The position numbers and the translations under genes are program-made. From NCBI RefSeq assembly GCF_014851915.1, contig NZ_JACVAP010000001.1:1116001-1180000 (forward strand): a DNA stretch of 64,000 bases, given 5' to 3'. Position 1 is the stretch's first letter; the number at the start of each line of letters is the position of its first letter. Positions 14,990 to 24,350 of the stretch are shown one piece after another. This DNA is from Xanthomonas sp. XNM01 (GTDB lineage Bacteria; Pseudomonadota; Gammaproteobacteria; Xanthomonadales; Xanthomonadaceae). The notes beneath the pieces are model-generated. The model was not told the DNA's origin and did not search any database. It saw only the letters and a list, made by a program, of their open reading frames with translations.

Positions 14990-17900
14990 ATGCGGCGGTG
15001 CCGGTCGGCGGTTGCGACCGTCCTGCTGGCGTTGGTGATCGTCGGATGCGGACGCGACCCGGGCGGGCAGCTGCCGCAGGCCGGTGGCGAGAAGATCCAG
15101 GCCCAGCGCGAGACGGTCGAAGGCTTCGGCCTGGTCCGCGCGTTTCCCGACCAGCACGACGGCCAGCTGACCCTGGCGCTGGAGTTCTCGCAGCCGCTGG
15201 TCGGCACGCAGGATTTCGATGCGCTGCTGCAGGTCGATCCCAAGCCGGACAACGGCAGCGGCTGGTCGCTGTCCGAAGACGGTCTGACCCTGCGCTATCC
15301 CTACGTGGAGGCGGCCAGGGATTACCAGGTCAAGGTCTCGGCCGACCTGGTCGCCGCCGATGGCACCCGGCTGGGCCAGGCGATCGACAGGCAGGTGCAC
15401 ACCGGCGAGCTCGAGCCGGTGGTCGGCTTCGCCTCGCAGGGCAGCGTGCTGCCGGCGCGCGAAAGCCGCGGCCTGCCGGTGGTGTCGGTCAACGTCGAGG
15501 AGGTCGACGTCGAATTCCTGCGCGTGCGCGATGCCGAACTGCCGCGCTTCTATGCCGCATTCCAGAAGGGCGGCCGTCGCGGTGGCTGGGAGCTGGACAG
15601 CGAGTACGGCGAGCGCACGCCGCTGCGCGAGCTGGCCGAGCCGGCCTACCTCAACCGCTTCGTACTCGGCGGCGAGCGCAACGAGCGCGTGCTCAACTAC
15701 CTGCCGGTGCAGGACATCGCCGAGCTGCAGCAACCCGGCCTGTACTTCGCGGTGATGCGCCGGGTCGGCCAGTACTCGGACCAGTACGACACCGCCTTCT
15801 TCAGCGTCAGCGACATCGGCCTGCACACCCGCGCCTACCGCGATACGCTGTACGTGCACGCGGCCTCCCTGCACGACGGCTCGCCGCTGAAGGGCGCCGA
15901 ACTGCGCGTGCTCGACGCCAGGGGCCAGGCGGTGCTGAAGGCCTCCACCGATACCAACGGCAACGCGCTGCTGGACTACCGGCTCGATGCCGGCCACGTG
16001 CTGGTCGCCCGCCGCGGCAAGGACGTCTCCCTGCTGCCGTTCAACCAGCCGGCGCTGGACCTGTCCGAGTTCGCGGTGGACGGCCGCGGCCAGGCCGACT
16101 TCGACGTGTTCGCCTGGTCCGGCCGCGACCTGTACCGGCCGGGCGAGACGGTGCGCATCTCCGCGCTGCTGCGCGACTTCGACGGGCGCGCGCTGCCGGC
16201 GCCGAAGGATGGAAACGGCAAGGGCCAGCCGCTGTTCCTGCGGCTGAAGCAGCCTGATGGCCGCGTGTTCCGCGAGACCCGGCTCGAGGCCGGCACCCAG
16301 GGCCATTACCGGTTCGAGCAGGAGATCCCGGCCGACGCGCCGACCGGACGCTGGCAGGTCGAATTCCGCACCGATCCGGGCGCGGGCGAAGCGGTGCAGG
16401 GCATGACCCTGCGGATCGAGGAGTTCCTGCCCGAGCGGATGAAGCTGGACCTGTCCAGCCCGCAGGAGACGCTGGCGCCCAAGCAGCCCTTCAGGCTGCA
16501 GGCCGACGCCGCGTACCTGTACGGCGCGCCGGCCGATGGCAACCGTTTCACCGCGCGGCTGACGGTGGCGGTGGCGCGCGAACCGTTGCCGGGCAAGCTG
16601 CCCGGGTACCGCTTCGGCGACGCGACGGTGAGCCTGCCCAAGGATCCGCGCGACGTGATCGACACCAGCTTCGATGCCAAGGGTCGGGTCGAGGCCGAGC
16701 TGCCCCTGCCCGAGGAGGTCGACGGCAAGACGCCGGTGCTGGCCACGGTCAGCGGCAGCGTGCACGAGAGCGGCGGCCGCCCGGTCAGCCGCACCCTGCA
16801 GCGGGTGGTCTGGCCGGCCGATGCGCTGGTCGGCGTGCGCCCGCTGTTCGACGAGGCCGATGGCGCCGACGCCAACGGCAATGCGCGCTTCGAGCTGGTG
16901 CGCGTCGGCCGCGACGGCCAGCCGCTGCCGGCCAAGGGGCTGCAGCTGACCCTGGTGCGCGAGCTGCGCGACTACCACTGGCGCTTCGACGACGAAGGCG
17001 GCTGGGATTACGACTTCACCCGCCGCTTCGAGAACAAGCAGACCCGCACGCTGGATGCCGGCACCTCGGCGACCGCGTTCGACGTGCCGGTGGAGTGGGG
17101 CGAGTACCGGCTCGACGTGTTCGACCCGGACACCGGCCTGACCATGCGCTATCCGTTCCGCGCCGGCTGGAGCTGGGGCGACGAGAACCGCGGCCCGGAT
17201 GCGCGCCCCGACAAGATCAAGCTGGCGCTGGACCGCACCGGCTACACCGCCGGCGACACGCTCAAGGTCACGGTGACCCCGCCGCAGGCCGGGCGTGGCG
17301 TGCTGCTGGTCGAGAGCGACAGGCTGCTGTACGTGCACGACATCGAGGTCCGCGGCAGCGAGGGCAAGGCCACGGCCACCTTCGAGATTCCGGTCACCGA
17401 GGACTGGGAGCGGCACGACGTGTACGTCACCGCGCTGGTGTTCCGCGGCGGCTCGGCGGCCAGCCAGGTCACCCCGGCGCGTGCGGTCGGCGTCGCCCAC
17501 GTGCCGATGTCGCGCAAGGACCGCCGCGTCGCGGTCGGGCTGAAGGTGCCGGAGCAGATGCAGCCGGGGCGCGCGCTGCCGGTCACGGTCAGCGTGCCGC
17601 AGCTGGCCGGCCAGCAGGCGCACGTGACGGTGTCGGCGGTGGATGTGGGCATCCTCAACATCACCCGCTTCCCGGTGCCGGACGCGAACGCGCATTTCTT
17701 CGCCCAGCGTCGCCTGGCCACCGATGCCTACGACGTGTACGGGCGGGTGATCGAGAGCTTCGCCGGCGGCACCGCGCGGCTGCGCTTCGGTGGCGACATG
17801 GCCCTGGCGGCGCTGCCGCAGGCGCGGCGCCCGACCGCCCGCGTGCAGACCGTGGACCTGTTCTCCGGGCCGGTCGCGCTGGATGCGCAGGGCAATGCCA

Positions 17901-19924
17901 GGCTGCAGCTGCCGGTGCCGGATTTCAACGGCACGCTGCGGGTGTCGGCGCTGGTCTATGGCGATACCCGCTACGGCAACCGCGATGCCGAGGTGCTGGT
18001 GCGGGCACCGGTTGTGGCCGAGGCCGGCATGCCGCGGGTGATGGCGCCTGGCGACGCCGCGACGGTGACGCTGGACGTGCAGAACTTCAGCGGCAAGGCC
18101 GGCAGCTTCAAGGTCCGGGTCGACGGCGAGGGCCCGCTGGCGATCGCCGAGGGCGAGCGCACGCTGGAGCTGGCCGATGGCGCCAAGCGCACGCTGAACT
18201 TCCCGCTGCGTGCGCTGGAAGGCCACAGCGTCGGCAAGGTGCGGGTGCGCGTCGATGGTGGCGGCTACACCGTCGACCGGCGCCATGAGCTGCCGGTGCG
18301 GGCGGCCTGGCCGTCGATCCTGCGCGCGCAGACACGCGTGCTCGGCGCCGATGGCGTGCTGACTCTGGATGCGGCCCTGGCCGATGGGCTGATGGGCGAA
18401 TCGGTGCAGGCGCGGATGCAGGTCTCGGCCTTGCCGCCGGTGCCGTTCGCCGCAGCCCTGCAGGGCGCGCTGGAGTATCCGTACGGCTGCGCCGAGCAGA
18501 CCACCAGCAAGGGCTACGCCGGCCTGCTGCTCGATGCCGAAACCGCGGCCCTGTTCGGCGTCGCCGGACTGGACGCCTCGGCCCGGCGCGCACGCATGGA
18601 AGGCGCGTTCGGCCGCCTGGCGGCGATGCAGTCGGCCAATGGCCACTTCTCGTTGTGGGGCGGACAGGGCGAGGCCGATCCGCTGCTGACCCCGTACATC
18701 GCCGAGTTCCTGCTGGATGCGCGCGAGGCCGGTTTCGCCGTGCCCGAGGGCATGCTGCAGAAGGCGCTGGACCGGCTCTCGGAGGACCTGCTGTCCGGCG
18801 CGAACCAGTTCTACGGCCGCGACCGCCGCGAGCACCTGCGCTTCGCCAACCGCGCCTATTCGGGCTACGTCCTGGCACGGGTCAACCGTGCACCGTTGGG
18901 CACGCTGCGCGCGCTGTACGACAACGAGAAGGGCAGCAGCCTGACCGGCCTGCCGCTGGTCCACCTGGGCCTGGCGTTGAGCCTGCAGGGCGACGCGAAG
19001 CGCGGCGCGGCGGCGATCGCCGACGGCTTCGCCCGCGATCCGGACCAGCGCCCGTGGCTGGGCGACTACGGCAGCCGGATCCGCGACGACGCGCTGATGA
19101 TCGCGCTGCTGCACGAGCGCGGTCAGGGCAAGCCCGAGTACGACGCGCGCGCTGTGGCGCTGGGCCGGGCGATCGATGCCAGGCGCGGCGGCGACAGCGG
19201 CAACCGGTTGTGGCTGAGCACCCAGGAGCAGATGGCGCTGGCGCGCATGGGCAAGGCGCTGGGGGCCACCCAAGGCCGGCGCATCGGCGGACAGCTCGCC
19301 ATCGGCGACAGCAGCGAGACGGTCGCGCCGGCGCGGATGGTGTCGCGGCTGTTCGACCGCGCCGCGCTGGCCCGCGGCGTGCGTTTCGTCGCCGAAGGCG
19401 GGCAGGGACCGCTGTACGCCAGCATCGACGTGGCCGGCATTCCGCGCCAGCCGCCGGCCGAGGACATGCGTCGCATCGGCGTGGTCCGCGACTGGTTCCT
19501 GCCCGACGGCAAACCCTGGCGGGGTGGCCCGCTGAAGGAAGGCCAGACCCTGGTCGTGCGCCTGACCGTCAGCGCCGACCAGCCGATGCCCGACGCCCTG
19601 GTCACCGACCTGCTGCCGGCCGGCCTGGAGATCGAGAACTTCAACCTGTCCGATCCGGCGCAGTGGGACGGCGTGGACATCGAAGGCGTGTCGATCGGCG
19701 AACGTGCGCAGGCGGCCGACCTGCGCCACGAGGAGTTCCGCGACGACCGCTACGTGGCCGCACTGCGGCTGGGCTCGGGCAGGTCGCGGCTGTTCTACCT
19801 GGTGCGGGCGGTGACGCCCGGCACCTACAACGTGCCGCCGCCGATGGCCGAAGACATGTACCGTCCGGAGCTGCGCGGCGTCGGCGCGTCGAGGCCGGCG
19901 ACGATCACGGTGATCGCGCCCTGA
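14990..19924 (+). CDS. yfhM: Bacterial alpha-2-macroglobulin lipoprotein with thioester
   Basis: The protein has 1,644 residues. I choose the ATG at 14990 (AGGGGA site upstream), which gives a normal lipoprotein signal: Arg-rich start, hydrophobic core and lipobox IVGC. A start 30 bp earlier is possible. The body contains the repeated macroglobulin domains, an A2M block near residues 750-830 (LYVHDIEV), and the thioester motif YGCAEQ with Cys1167 and Gln1170, followed by the alpha-helical toroid and receptor-binding-like end. Such lipoproteins sit in the periplasm and trap foreign proteases. YfhM-type genes usually precede pbpC; here a cold-shock gene follows and no pbpC is visible. Confidence 0.92.
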   Translation: MRRCRSAVATVLLALVIVGCGRDPGGQLPQAGGEKIQAQRETVEGFGLVRAFPDQHDGQLTLALEFSQPLVGTQDFDALLQVDPKPDNGSGWSLSEDGLTLRYPYVEAARDYQVKVSADLVAADGTRLGQAIDRQVHTGELEPVVGFASQGSVLPARESRGLPVVSVNVEEVDVEFLRVRDAELPRFYAAFQKGGRRGGWELDSEYGERTPLRELAEPAYLNRFVLGGERNERVLNYLPVQDIAELQQPGLYFAVMRRVGQYSDQYDTAFFSVSDIGLHTRAYRDTLYVHAASLHDGSPLKGAELRVLDARGQAVLKASTDTNGNALLDYRLDAGHVLVARRGKDVSLLPFNQPALDLSEFAVDGRGQADFDVFAWSGRDLYRPGETVRISALLRDFDGRALPAPKDGNGKGQPLFLRLKQPDGRVFRETRLEAGTQGHYRFEQEIPADAPTGRWQVEFRTDPGAGEAVQGMTLRIEEFLPERMKLDLSSPQETLAPKQPFRLQADAAYLYGAPADGNRFTARLTVAVAREPLPGKLPGYRFGDATVSLPKDPRDVIDTSFDAKGRVEAELPLPEEVDGKTPVLATVSGSVHESGGRPVSRTLQRVVWPADALVGVRPLFDEADGADANGNARFELVRVGRDGQPLPAKGLQLTLVRELRDYHWRFDDEGGWDYDFTRRFENKQTRTLDAGTSATAFDVPVEWGEYRLDVFDPDTGLTMRYPFRAGWSWGDENRGPDARPDKIKLALDRTGYTAGDTLKVTVTPPQAGRGVLLVESDRLLYVHDIEVRGSEGKATATFEIPVTEDWERHDVYVTALVFRGGSAASQVTPARAVGVAHVPMSRKDRRVAVGLKVPEQMQPGRALPVTVSVPQLAGQQAHVTVSAVDVGILNITRFPVPDANAHFFAQRRLATDAYDVYGRVIESFAGGTARLRFGGDMALAALPQARRPTARVQTVDLFSGPVALDAQGNARLQLPVPDFNGTLRVSALVYGDTRYGNRDAEVLVRAPVVAEAGMPRVMAPGDAATVTLDVQNFSGKAGSFKVRVDGEGPLAIAEGERTLELADGAKRTLNFPLRALEGHSVGKVRVRVDGGGYTVDRRHELPVRAAWPSILRAQTRVLGADGVLTLDAALADGLMGESVQARMQVSALPPVPFAAALQGALEYPYGCAEQTTSKGYAGLLLDAETAALFGVAGLDASARRARMEGAFGRLAAMQSANGHFSLWGGQGEADPLLTPYIAEFLLDAREAGFAVPEGMLQKALDRLSEDLLSGANQFYGRDRREHLRFANRAYSGYVLARVNRAPLGTLRALYDNEKGSSLTGLPLVHLGLALSLQGDAKRGAAAIADGFARDPDQRPWLGDYGSRIRDDALMIALLHERGQGKPEYDARAVALGRAIDARRGGDSGNRLWLSTQEQMALARMGKALGATQGRRIGGQLAIGDSSETVAPARMVSRLFDRAALARGVRFVAEGGQGPLYASIDVAGIPRQPPAEDMRRIGVVRDWFLPDGKPWRGGPLKEGQTLVVRLTVSADQPMPDALVTDLLPAGLEIENFNLSDPAQWDGVDIEGVSIGERAQAADLRHEEFRDDRYVAALRLGSGRSRLFYLVRAVTPGTYNVPPPMAEDMYRPELRGVGASRPATITVIAP

Positions 19925-19934
19925 GCCGGGCAAC

Positions 19935-19961
19935 GCCCCGCATGCGATCGGCATGCGGGGC
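19935..19961 (+). terminator. Hairpin after the alpha-2-macroglobulin gene
   Basis: GCCCCGCATGC (19935-19945) pairs perfectly with GCATGCGGGGC (19951-19961) across GATCG, 11 bp after the stop. No T-run follows, so termination would be weak or protein-assisted. Confidence 0.6.
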
Positions 19962-20166
19962 CTGCGGTCTGCGGCTGTCTGCGCGGGAGATCACGCGCGT
20001 GATGGCGGATGGGAATCCGGTTGCGGCCATGCCCGCCGATTCCGGGCGGCTGCGGTTTCGCGGCGGAGATTCCCAGCGCGCGCCGGTGACGGGAGTGGTT
20101 AGGGCCATGCTTCGCCGGCGCTGCCGGGATTCTGCGTCGCCAGTTTTCAGGGCCTGCGCCAGCGCA

Positions 20167-20196
20167 TAAAAAAAGCCCCGCGGGTGGGCGGGGCTT
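20167..20196 (-). terminator. Rho-independent terminator of the cold-shock gene
   Basis: Read leftwards, AAGCCCCGC and GCGGGGCTT form a 9-bp stem with a 6-base loop, followed by eight T residues. It lies 35 bp after the cold-shock stop. Confidence 0.93.
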
Positions 20197-20230
20197 CAAT
20201 ATCGAATTCTTTGTGTCGACTGGTATCAGA

Positions 20231-20437
20231 TCAGTCGAGCGGAGTGATGTTCGAAGCCTGAGCGCCCTTCGGGCCCTGGGTGACCTCGTAGCTCACGCGC
20301 TGACCTTCCTTGAGCGAGCGGAAACCCTTGGAATTGATCGCGGAAAAGTGCGCGAACACGTCCGCGCTGCCATCCTCCGGCGAAATGAAGCCGAATCCCT
20401 TGGCGTCGTTGAACCACTTGACGGTACCGTTGGCCAT
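20231..20437 (-). CDS. cspA: CspA-family cold-shock protein
   Basis: The 68-residue protein is a single cold-shock domain: [20 protein letters not shown] with RNP1 (KGFGFI) and VFAHFSAI as RNP2, ending in [15 protein letters not shown]. It binds single-stranded RNA and DNA and acts as an RNA chaperone. The start ATG at 20437 is preceded by AAGGA 12 bases upstream. It has its own promoter and a strong terminator. The untranslated leader is only about 50 nt, shorter than the cold-responsive leader of E. coli cspA, so expression may be constitutive. Which Csp paralogue it is cannot be told. Confidence 0.96.
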   Translation of the reverse strand: MANGTVKWFNDAKGFGFISPEDGSADVFAHFSAINSKGFRSLKEGQRVSYEVTQGPKGAQASNITPLD

Positions 20438-20492
20438 GATGCTGCGTAGTCCTTGCGATTGACGGAATGTGCGGCGGCCGCCACACCCGCCG

Positions 20493-20521
20493 AGTATGCA
20501 AATCCTCGCGCGTGCTGACAA
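20493..20521 (-). promoter_or_regulatory. Sigma-70 promoter of the cold-shock gene
   Basis: Read leftwards, TTGTCA (20516-20521) and CATACT (20493-20498) are 17 bp apart, a 5 of 6 and 4 of 6 match to the -35 and -10 boxes. Transcription would start near 20486, giving a leader of about 49 nt before the ATG. Confidence 0.7.
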
Positions 20522-20648
20522 TCCGTGCCGCAACATAATTCTTACATCGCCGATCACGCCGCCAGCGATGCACCAGCGTGGTGCCTTCGGCCCGTCGGAC
20601 GTCCCGCCGCGCCGGGCATGCACCTGCCCGGCGAGACCGCGGTGCGGC

Positions 20649-21389
20649 TCAGCCGCGGGCGAGTTCGGCGACCAGTTCGGGCAGGCCGGCCGAGGCGGCG
20701 GCCACGTTGTCCAGCACTTCGGCCAGGGTGATCTCGGCGGCATCGCCGCAGCCGGCGGCCCAGTTGGCGACGATCGCCAGGCAGGCGTACTCCAGGCCCA
20801 GCTCGCGCGCGAGCGCGGCCTCGGGCATGCCGGTCATGCCGACCAGGTCGCAGCCGTCGCGGCGCATCCGTGCGATCTCGGCGTTGGTCTCCAGGCGCGG
20901 GCCCTGGGTGGCGCCATAGCAGCCGCCATCGACGACGCTGGCACCGGTGACGCGCGCGGCCGCCAGCAGCTTGGTCCGGAACAGGGGACTGTACGGATGG
21001 CCGAAATCGACATGCAGGGCCTCGCCTTCGCCGTCCCAGAAGGTCGACTCGCGGCCCCAGGTGTAGTCGATCAGCTGGTCCGGGCAGGCCAGCACGCGCG
21101 GGCCGTAATCGTCGGTGATGCCGCCGACCGTGTTCAGCGCCAGCACGCGCTGCGCACCGGCCTGCTTGAGCGCATGCAGGTTGGCGCGGTAGTTGACCCG
21201 GTGCGGCGGCAGCGCATGGCCTTCGCCGTGGCGGGCGAGGAAGGCCACGCGGCGGTCGCCGAGGCGACCGATCCGCAGCGGTCCGGAGGGCCTGCCGTAG
21301 GGCGTGTCGACCTCGCGTGCCTCGACGTCCTCCAGCGCGGCCAGGCGGTACACGCCGGTGCCGCCGATCACCGCCAGCGCGATCTCCAT
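20649..21389 (-). CDS. mtnP: S-methyl-5'-thioinosine phosphorylase (MTIP)
   Basis: The 246-residue protein belongs to the PNP/MTAP phosphorylase family: AVIGGTGVY at 6-14 (phosphate site), FLARHGEGH near residue 50, [30 protein letters not shown] and [11 protein letters not shown]. The related Pseudomonas aeruginosa enzyme PA3004 lies beside nagZ and splits 5'-methylthioinosine to hypoxanthine. Here hpt, which reuses hypoxanthine, ends 4 bp upstream, and nagZ precedes that. Context therefore favours thioinosine over thioadenosine. The HGEGH segment and the metabolic pairing support this but do not prove specificity. Confidence 0.87.
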   Translation of the reverse strand: MEIALAVIGGTGVYRLAALEDVEAREVDTPYGRPSGPLRIGRLGDRRVAFLARHGEGHALPPHRVNYRANLHALKQAGAQRVLALNTVGGITDDYGPRVLACPDQLIDYTWGRESTFWDGEGEALHVDFGHPYSPLFRTKLLAAARVTGASVVDGGCYGATQGPRLETNAEIARMRRDGCDLVGMTGMPEAALARELGLEYACLAIVANWAAGCGDAAEITLAEVLDNVAAASAGLPELVAELARG

Positions 21390-21393
21390 GCGC

Positions 21394-21978
21394 TCAGTCC
21401 CGCAGCGCGTAGATGCCGGGCAGGTTGCGGCCCTGCTCGGAGTAGTCCATGCCGAAACCGAACACGTAGCGGTCCGGCACGTGCACGCCGACGTAGTCGG
21501 CGCTGACGCCTTCGATGCGGCGGTCGTGGTCCTTGACCACCAGCGCGGCGATGCGCACGTCGGTGGCACCCTGTTCGATGCACCAGCGGCTGACCTCGCG
21601 CAGGGTCTGGCCCTCGTCGAGGATGTCGTCGACAAGCAGCACGCGGCGGCCGTACAGCGAGGTGGCCGGGCGGTGCTTCCAGACCAGTTCGCCGCCGGCG
21701 TTCTCGCCGCGGTAGCGGGTGGCGTGCAGGTAATCGAACTGCAGGTCCAGGCCGCGTGCGCCCAGCTCCAGCGACAGCTGTCCGGCGAACGGCATGCCGC
21801 CGTGCATGATCGTCAGGAACACCGGCACGAAGCTGTCGCCGAGGCGGTCGCGCGGGACATCGCCCATGTAATCGTGGGCGATCTGGCCGGCCATGCGGGC
21901 CACGGCGTCGTCGATGGTGGCGCGGTCGACCAGCAGGTCGGCGCGGGCGAGGACTTCGGAAATCAGGAGATTCGACAT
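21394..21978 (-). CDS. hpt: Hypoxanthine-guanine phosphoribosyltransferase
   Basis: The protein has 194 residues. The PRPP-binding motif is VLLVDDILDEGQTL near residues 112-125, and a flexible-loop region precedes it. The C-terminal YVFGFGMDYSEQGRNLPGIYAL is the hallmark of this family (base and pyrophosphate binding). It converts hypoxanthine or guanine plus PRPP to IMP or GMP in the cytoplasm. It lies between nagZ (upstream) and mtnP (4 bp downstream), so hypoxanthine released by the phosphorylase would feed straight into it. Confidence 0.92.
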   Translation of the reverse strand: MSNLLISEVLARADLLVDRATIDDAVARMAGQIAHDYMGDVPRDRLGDSFVPVFLTIMHGGMPFAGQLSLELGARGLDLQFDYLHATRYRGENAGGELVWKHRPATSLYGRRVLLVDDILDEGQTLREVSRWCIEQGATDVRIAALVVKDHDRRIEGVSADYVGVHVPDRYVFGFGMDYSEQGRNLPGIYALRD

Positions 21979-22042
21979 CAGGTGATGCTACCGGATCAGG
22001 GGGGAAGGCTGAACCGCCGGAGCCGGCGGCCGGCCGGGAAGG

Positions 22043-23044
22043 TCAGGCGAGGGAGGTGGGTGGCAGGTTGGCGCGGGCACCGCCGTAGCGGGTATCGGCG
22101 AGCAGGCCGTCCCAGCCCAGCGCGCCGCGGCCGATCAGGCCCAGCAGCGCGGCGGTGTTCAGTGCACGGCCTTCGACCGCGGCCAGCGAGTCGGCGACCA
22201 GTTCGGGATGGCAGACCAGGACGACGTCGCAGCCGGCATCCAGGTGCGCGTCGACGCGGGCCTTGATGCCGCCGGCCGAGTAGGCCGCGGCCATGCCGAT
22301 GTCGTCGGAGAAGACCACGCCGCGGAAGCCCATCTCCTCGCGCAGGATCTGCTGGATCCAGCGCGGCGAGTAGCCGGCCGGCTCCGGCGCGACCTGCGGA
22401 TAGGCCACGTGCGCCATCATCACCGCGTCGGCACCGGCGTCGATGCCGGCCACGAACGGGACCAGGTCCTCGCTGCGCAGCACCTCCAGCGGGCGCGGGT
22501 CGACCGCGTCGTCGAAGTGGGTGTCCTCGAGCACGGTGCCGTGGCCGGGAAAGTGCTTGAGCGTGGCGCCCATGCCGACCGAATGCATGCCGCGCACGTA
22601 GGCGCGGGTGAACGCGGCGACCACCTGCGGGTCGTCGCTGAAGGCGCGGTTGCCGATCGCGCGGTTGCCGCGGGCCAGGTCGACCACGGGCGCGAAGCTC
22701 AGGTCGACGCCGCTGGCGCGGATCTCGCTGGCCATCAGCCAGGCGTGTTCCTCGGCCAGGCGCAGTGCGGCGGCCTGGTCCTGCGCGTAGAGCTTTCCGA
22801 AAGTGTCCAGCGGCGGCAGCGGGCTGTAGCCATCCTGGAAGCGCTGCACGCGGCCGCCTTCCTGGTCCACGCAGATCAGCTGCGGGCGCGGCGCGGCGGC
22901 ACGGATCGCCGCCGACAGCTCGGCCACCTGGTCGCGCGAGGCGAAGTTGCGCTTGAACAGGATCACCCCGGCGACGGCGTCGTGCTGCAGCCAGTCGCGT
23001 TCCTGGGCGGTGAGTTCGGTGCCGGCGACGCCGATCACGAGCAT
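22043..23044 (-). CDS. nagZ: Beta-N-acetylhexosaminidase NagZ
   Basis: The 333-residue protein begins MLVIGVAGTELTAQERDWL; the ATG at 23044 is preceded by GGAG. It is a family GH3 glucosaminidase: QEGGRVQRF, KHFPGHG followed by DTHFD (the mobile loop with catalytic His-Asp), and VVFSDDIGM, which carries the nucleophile aspartate. NagZ removes GlcNAc from anhydromuropeptides during peptidoglycan recycling in the cytoplasm and so affects AmpC beta-lactamase induction. The lack of a signal peptide agrees. The longer upstream frame has no ribosome site and a different composition. Confidence 0.94.
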   Translation of the reverse strand: MLVIGVAGTELTAQERDWLQHDAVAGVILFKRNFASRDQVAELSAAIRAAAPRPQLICVDQEGGRVQRFQDGYSPLPPLDTFGKLYAQDQAAALRLAEEHAWLMASEIRASGVDLSFAPVVDLARGNRAIGNRAFSDDPQVVAAFTRAYVRGMHSVGMGATLKHFPGHGTVLEDTHFDDAVDPRPLEVLRSEDLVPFVAGIDAGADAVMMAHVAYPQVAPEPAGYSPRWIQQILREEMGFRGVVFSDDIGMAAAYSAGGIKARVDAHLDAGCDVVLVCHPELVADSLAAVEGRALNTAALLGLIGRGALGWDGLLADTRYGGARANLPPTSLA

Positions 23045-23463
23045 GCGGTGGAGCTCCGTCAGACCGCGCGGTGCGCGCGTGACCGGATTGTCGCAGATGC
23101 GGGTGCCGCTGTTGGAGGCCGGCGATGTCCGCGCACCGCGACCGGCACGACGCCGTGGCCGGAGGCTGTCGCCGCGCATGCGTCGGGGAGGCGGAGATCG
23201 ATCACAGCGCGTCGATGGAAGGCGCGGCCGGCAGGCGTCGTCGGCGTTGCCGTTGCGGCTGAACGTCAGGACGCTGAGGGTCTCGGCGAGCGTACGGGCA
23301 CGATGGCAACGTGGCACAGCGTGCCCGTTGCGGCGGCCATGGCGATCTCGGCCCCGTGTCGGGGGAGCCGCGTGCCGACGCGCACTCGCGCGGAAGCACG
23401 CTCGTACCGGTATGGCCTGGCGTCGGACCGGCATGGGGCGGAATCAGGGGGGCGACCCCGCCT
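23045..23463. other. 420-bp region without a supported gene
   Basis: No frame here has a ribosome site and protein-like content, and no tRNA, clear terminator or repeat was found. It may contain the nagZ promoter near 23080-23110 (AT-richer GACCGGATTGTCGCAGATGC), but boxes are not convincing. Confidence 0.4.
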
Positions 23464-24159
23464 TCAGACGCTGCAGCCCTCGGGGCCGCACGCCTGGTCC
23501 GGTGCCGGTTGCGCGGCCGCCGCTGGGGCGTCGGCCTGGGCCTGGCGCAGGGCCTGGGCGAAGACCTCCGGCGGCTGTCCGCCCTGGACCGCGTAGCGGC
23601 CGTCGATGACGAAGGTCGGCACCGCACGGATGCCCATCGACTGGGCCTGGGCGATGTCCGCACGGACCTCGGCCAGCCCTTCGTCGCCCGCCAGCAGCGC
23701 GTCGACGCGCGCGGCCGTCAGTCCGCCGGCGGCGCCCGCGGCGACCAGGGTGTCGCGTCCGGCCAGGTTGCGGCCGTCGACGAAATGGGCGCGGAACAGC
23801 GCCTCGCCCACGGCCCCCGCGTCGCCTTCGCGCGCGGCCAGCCACAGCAGCCGGTGCGCGTCCAGGGTGCTGACCTGGACCTGGCCTGCATCGAAATCCA
23901 TCGGCAACCCCTCGGCCCGCGCCGCGGCCTGGGTACCGGCCAGCATCTGGGAGACCCGCTCGCCGCCGCCGAACTTGGCCGCCAGCGCCTGGCGCAGCGG
24001 GACCGGGTCGGTGCCGGCCTCGGGGTCGAGCTGGAACGGATGCCAGTGGACCTCCAGCGCGGGGGCGTCATCGCCCAGCAGTTCGACACCACGCTGGAAG
24101 CGGTGCTTGCCGATCCAGCACCAGGGACAGACCACGTCGGACCAGATATCGATTCTCAT
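23464..24159 (-). CDS. DsbA-family (FrnE-like) thiol oxidoreductase
   Basis: The 231-residue protein starts at the ATG at 24159; a GTG three codons earlier is possible. It has the redox motif CPWC (Cys11, Cys14) right at the N-terminus in WSDVVCPWCWIGKHRF. It then shows the all-helical insert and the cis-proline block RAVPTFVIDGRYAVQGGQP near residue 180. This is the FrnE/2-hydroxychromene isomerase-like branch, cytoplasmic because there is no signal peptide. The tail ends in CGPEGCSV, a second cysteine pair also seen in FrnE proteins. Substrate unknown. Confidence 0.85.
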   Translation of the reverse strand: MRIDIWSDVVCPWCWIGKHRFQRGVELLGDDAPALEVHWHPFQLDPEAGTDPVPLRQALAAKFGGGERVSQMLAGTQAAARAEGLPMDFDAGQVQVSTLDAHRLLWLAAREGDAGAVGEALFRAHFVDGRNLAGRDTLVAAGAAGGLTAARVDALLAGDEGLAEVRADIAQAQSMGIRAVPTFVIDGRYAVQGGQPPEVFAQALRQAQADAPAAAAQPAPDQACGPEGCSV

Positions 24160-24350
24160 CGCAGGCACATGGGGATGGCACCGGCGGTACGCAAGCGTGG
24201 CAGCGGCATGGTCGCCGCGGCGGCAGGGCCCACCGCCCGTGCGGACGCTGCCGACCTGGCGCCGGGCTGGCGCGATGACCGGGAGCGGCCGGAGCCGCAG
24301 GCCTCGACGTCACCGTGTCAGCCGGGCGACGGGTGGGTCGGCCGGCCGTT

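Noticed and set aside
14315-19954. An 1,879-codon open frame on the minus strand opposite the alpha-2-macroglobulin gene
   Set aside because: The plus strand holds a full macroglobulin with signal peptide and thioester. The minus frame is His/Gln/Arg/Ala-rich without domains, typical of the frame opposite third codon positions in G+C-rich genes.
20438-20492. A long cold-responsive 5' leader for the cold-shock gene
   Set aside because: The best promoter gives a leader of about 49 nt, and no cold-box-like structure is apparent in it.
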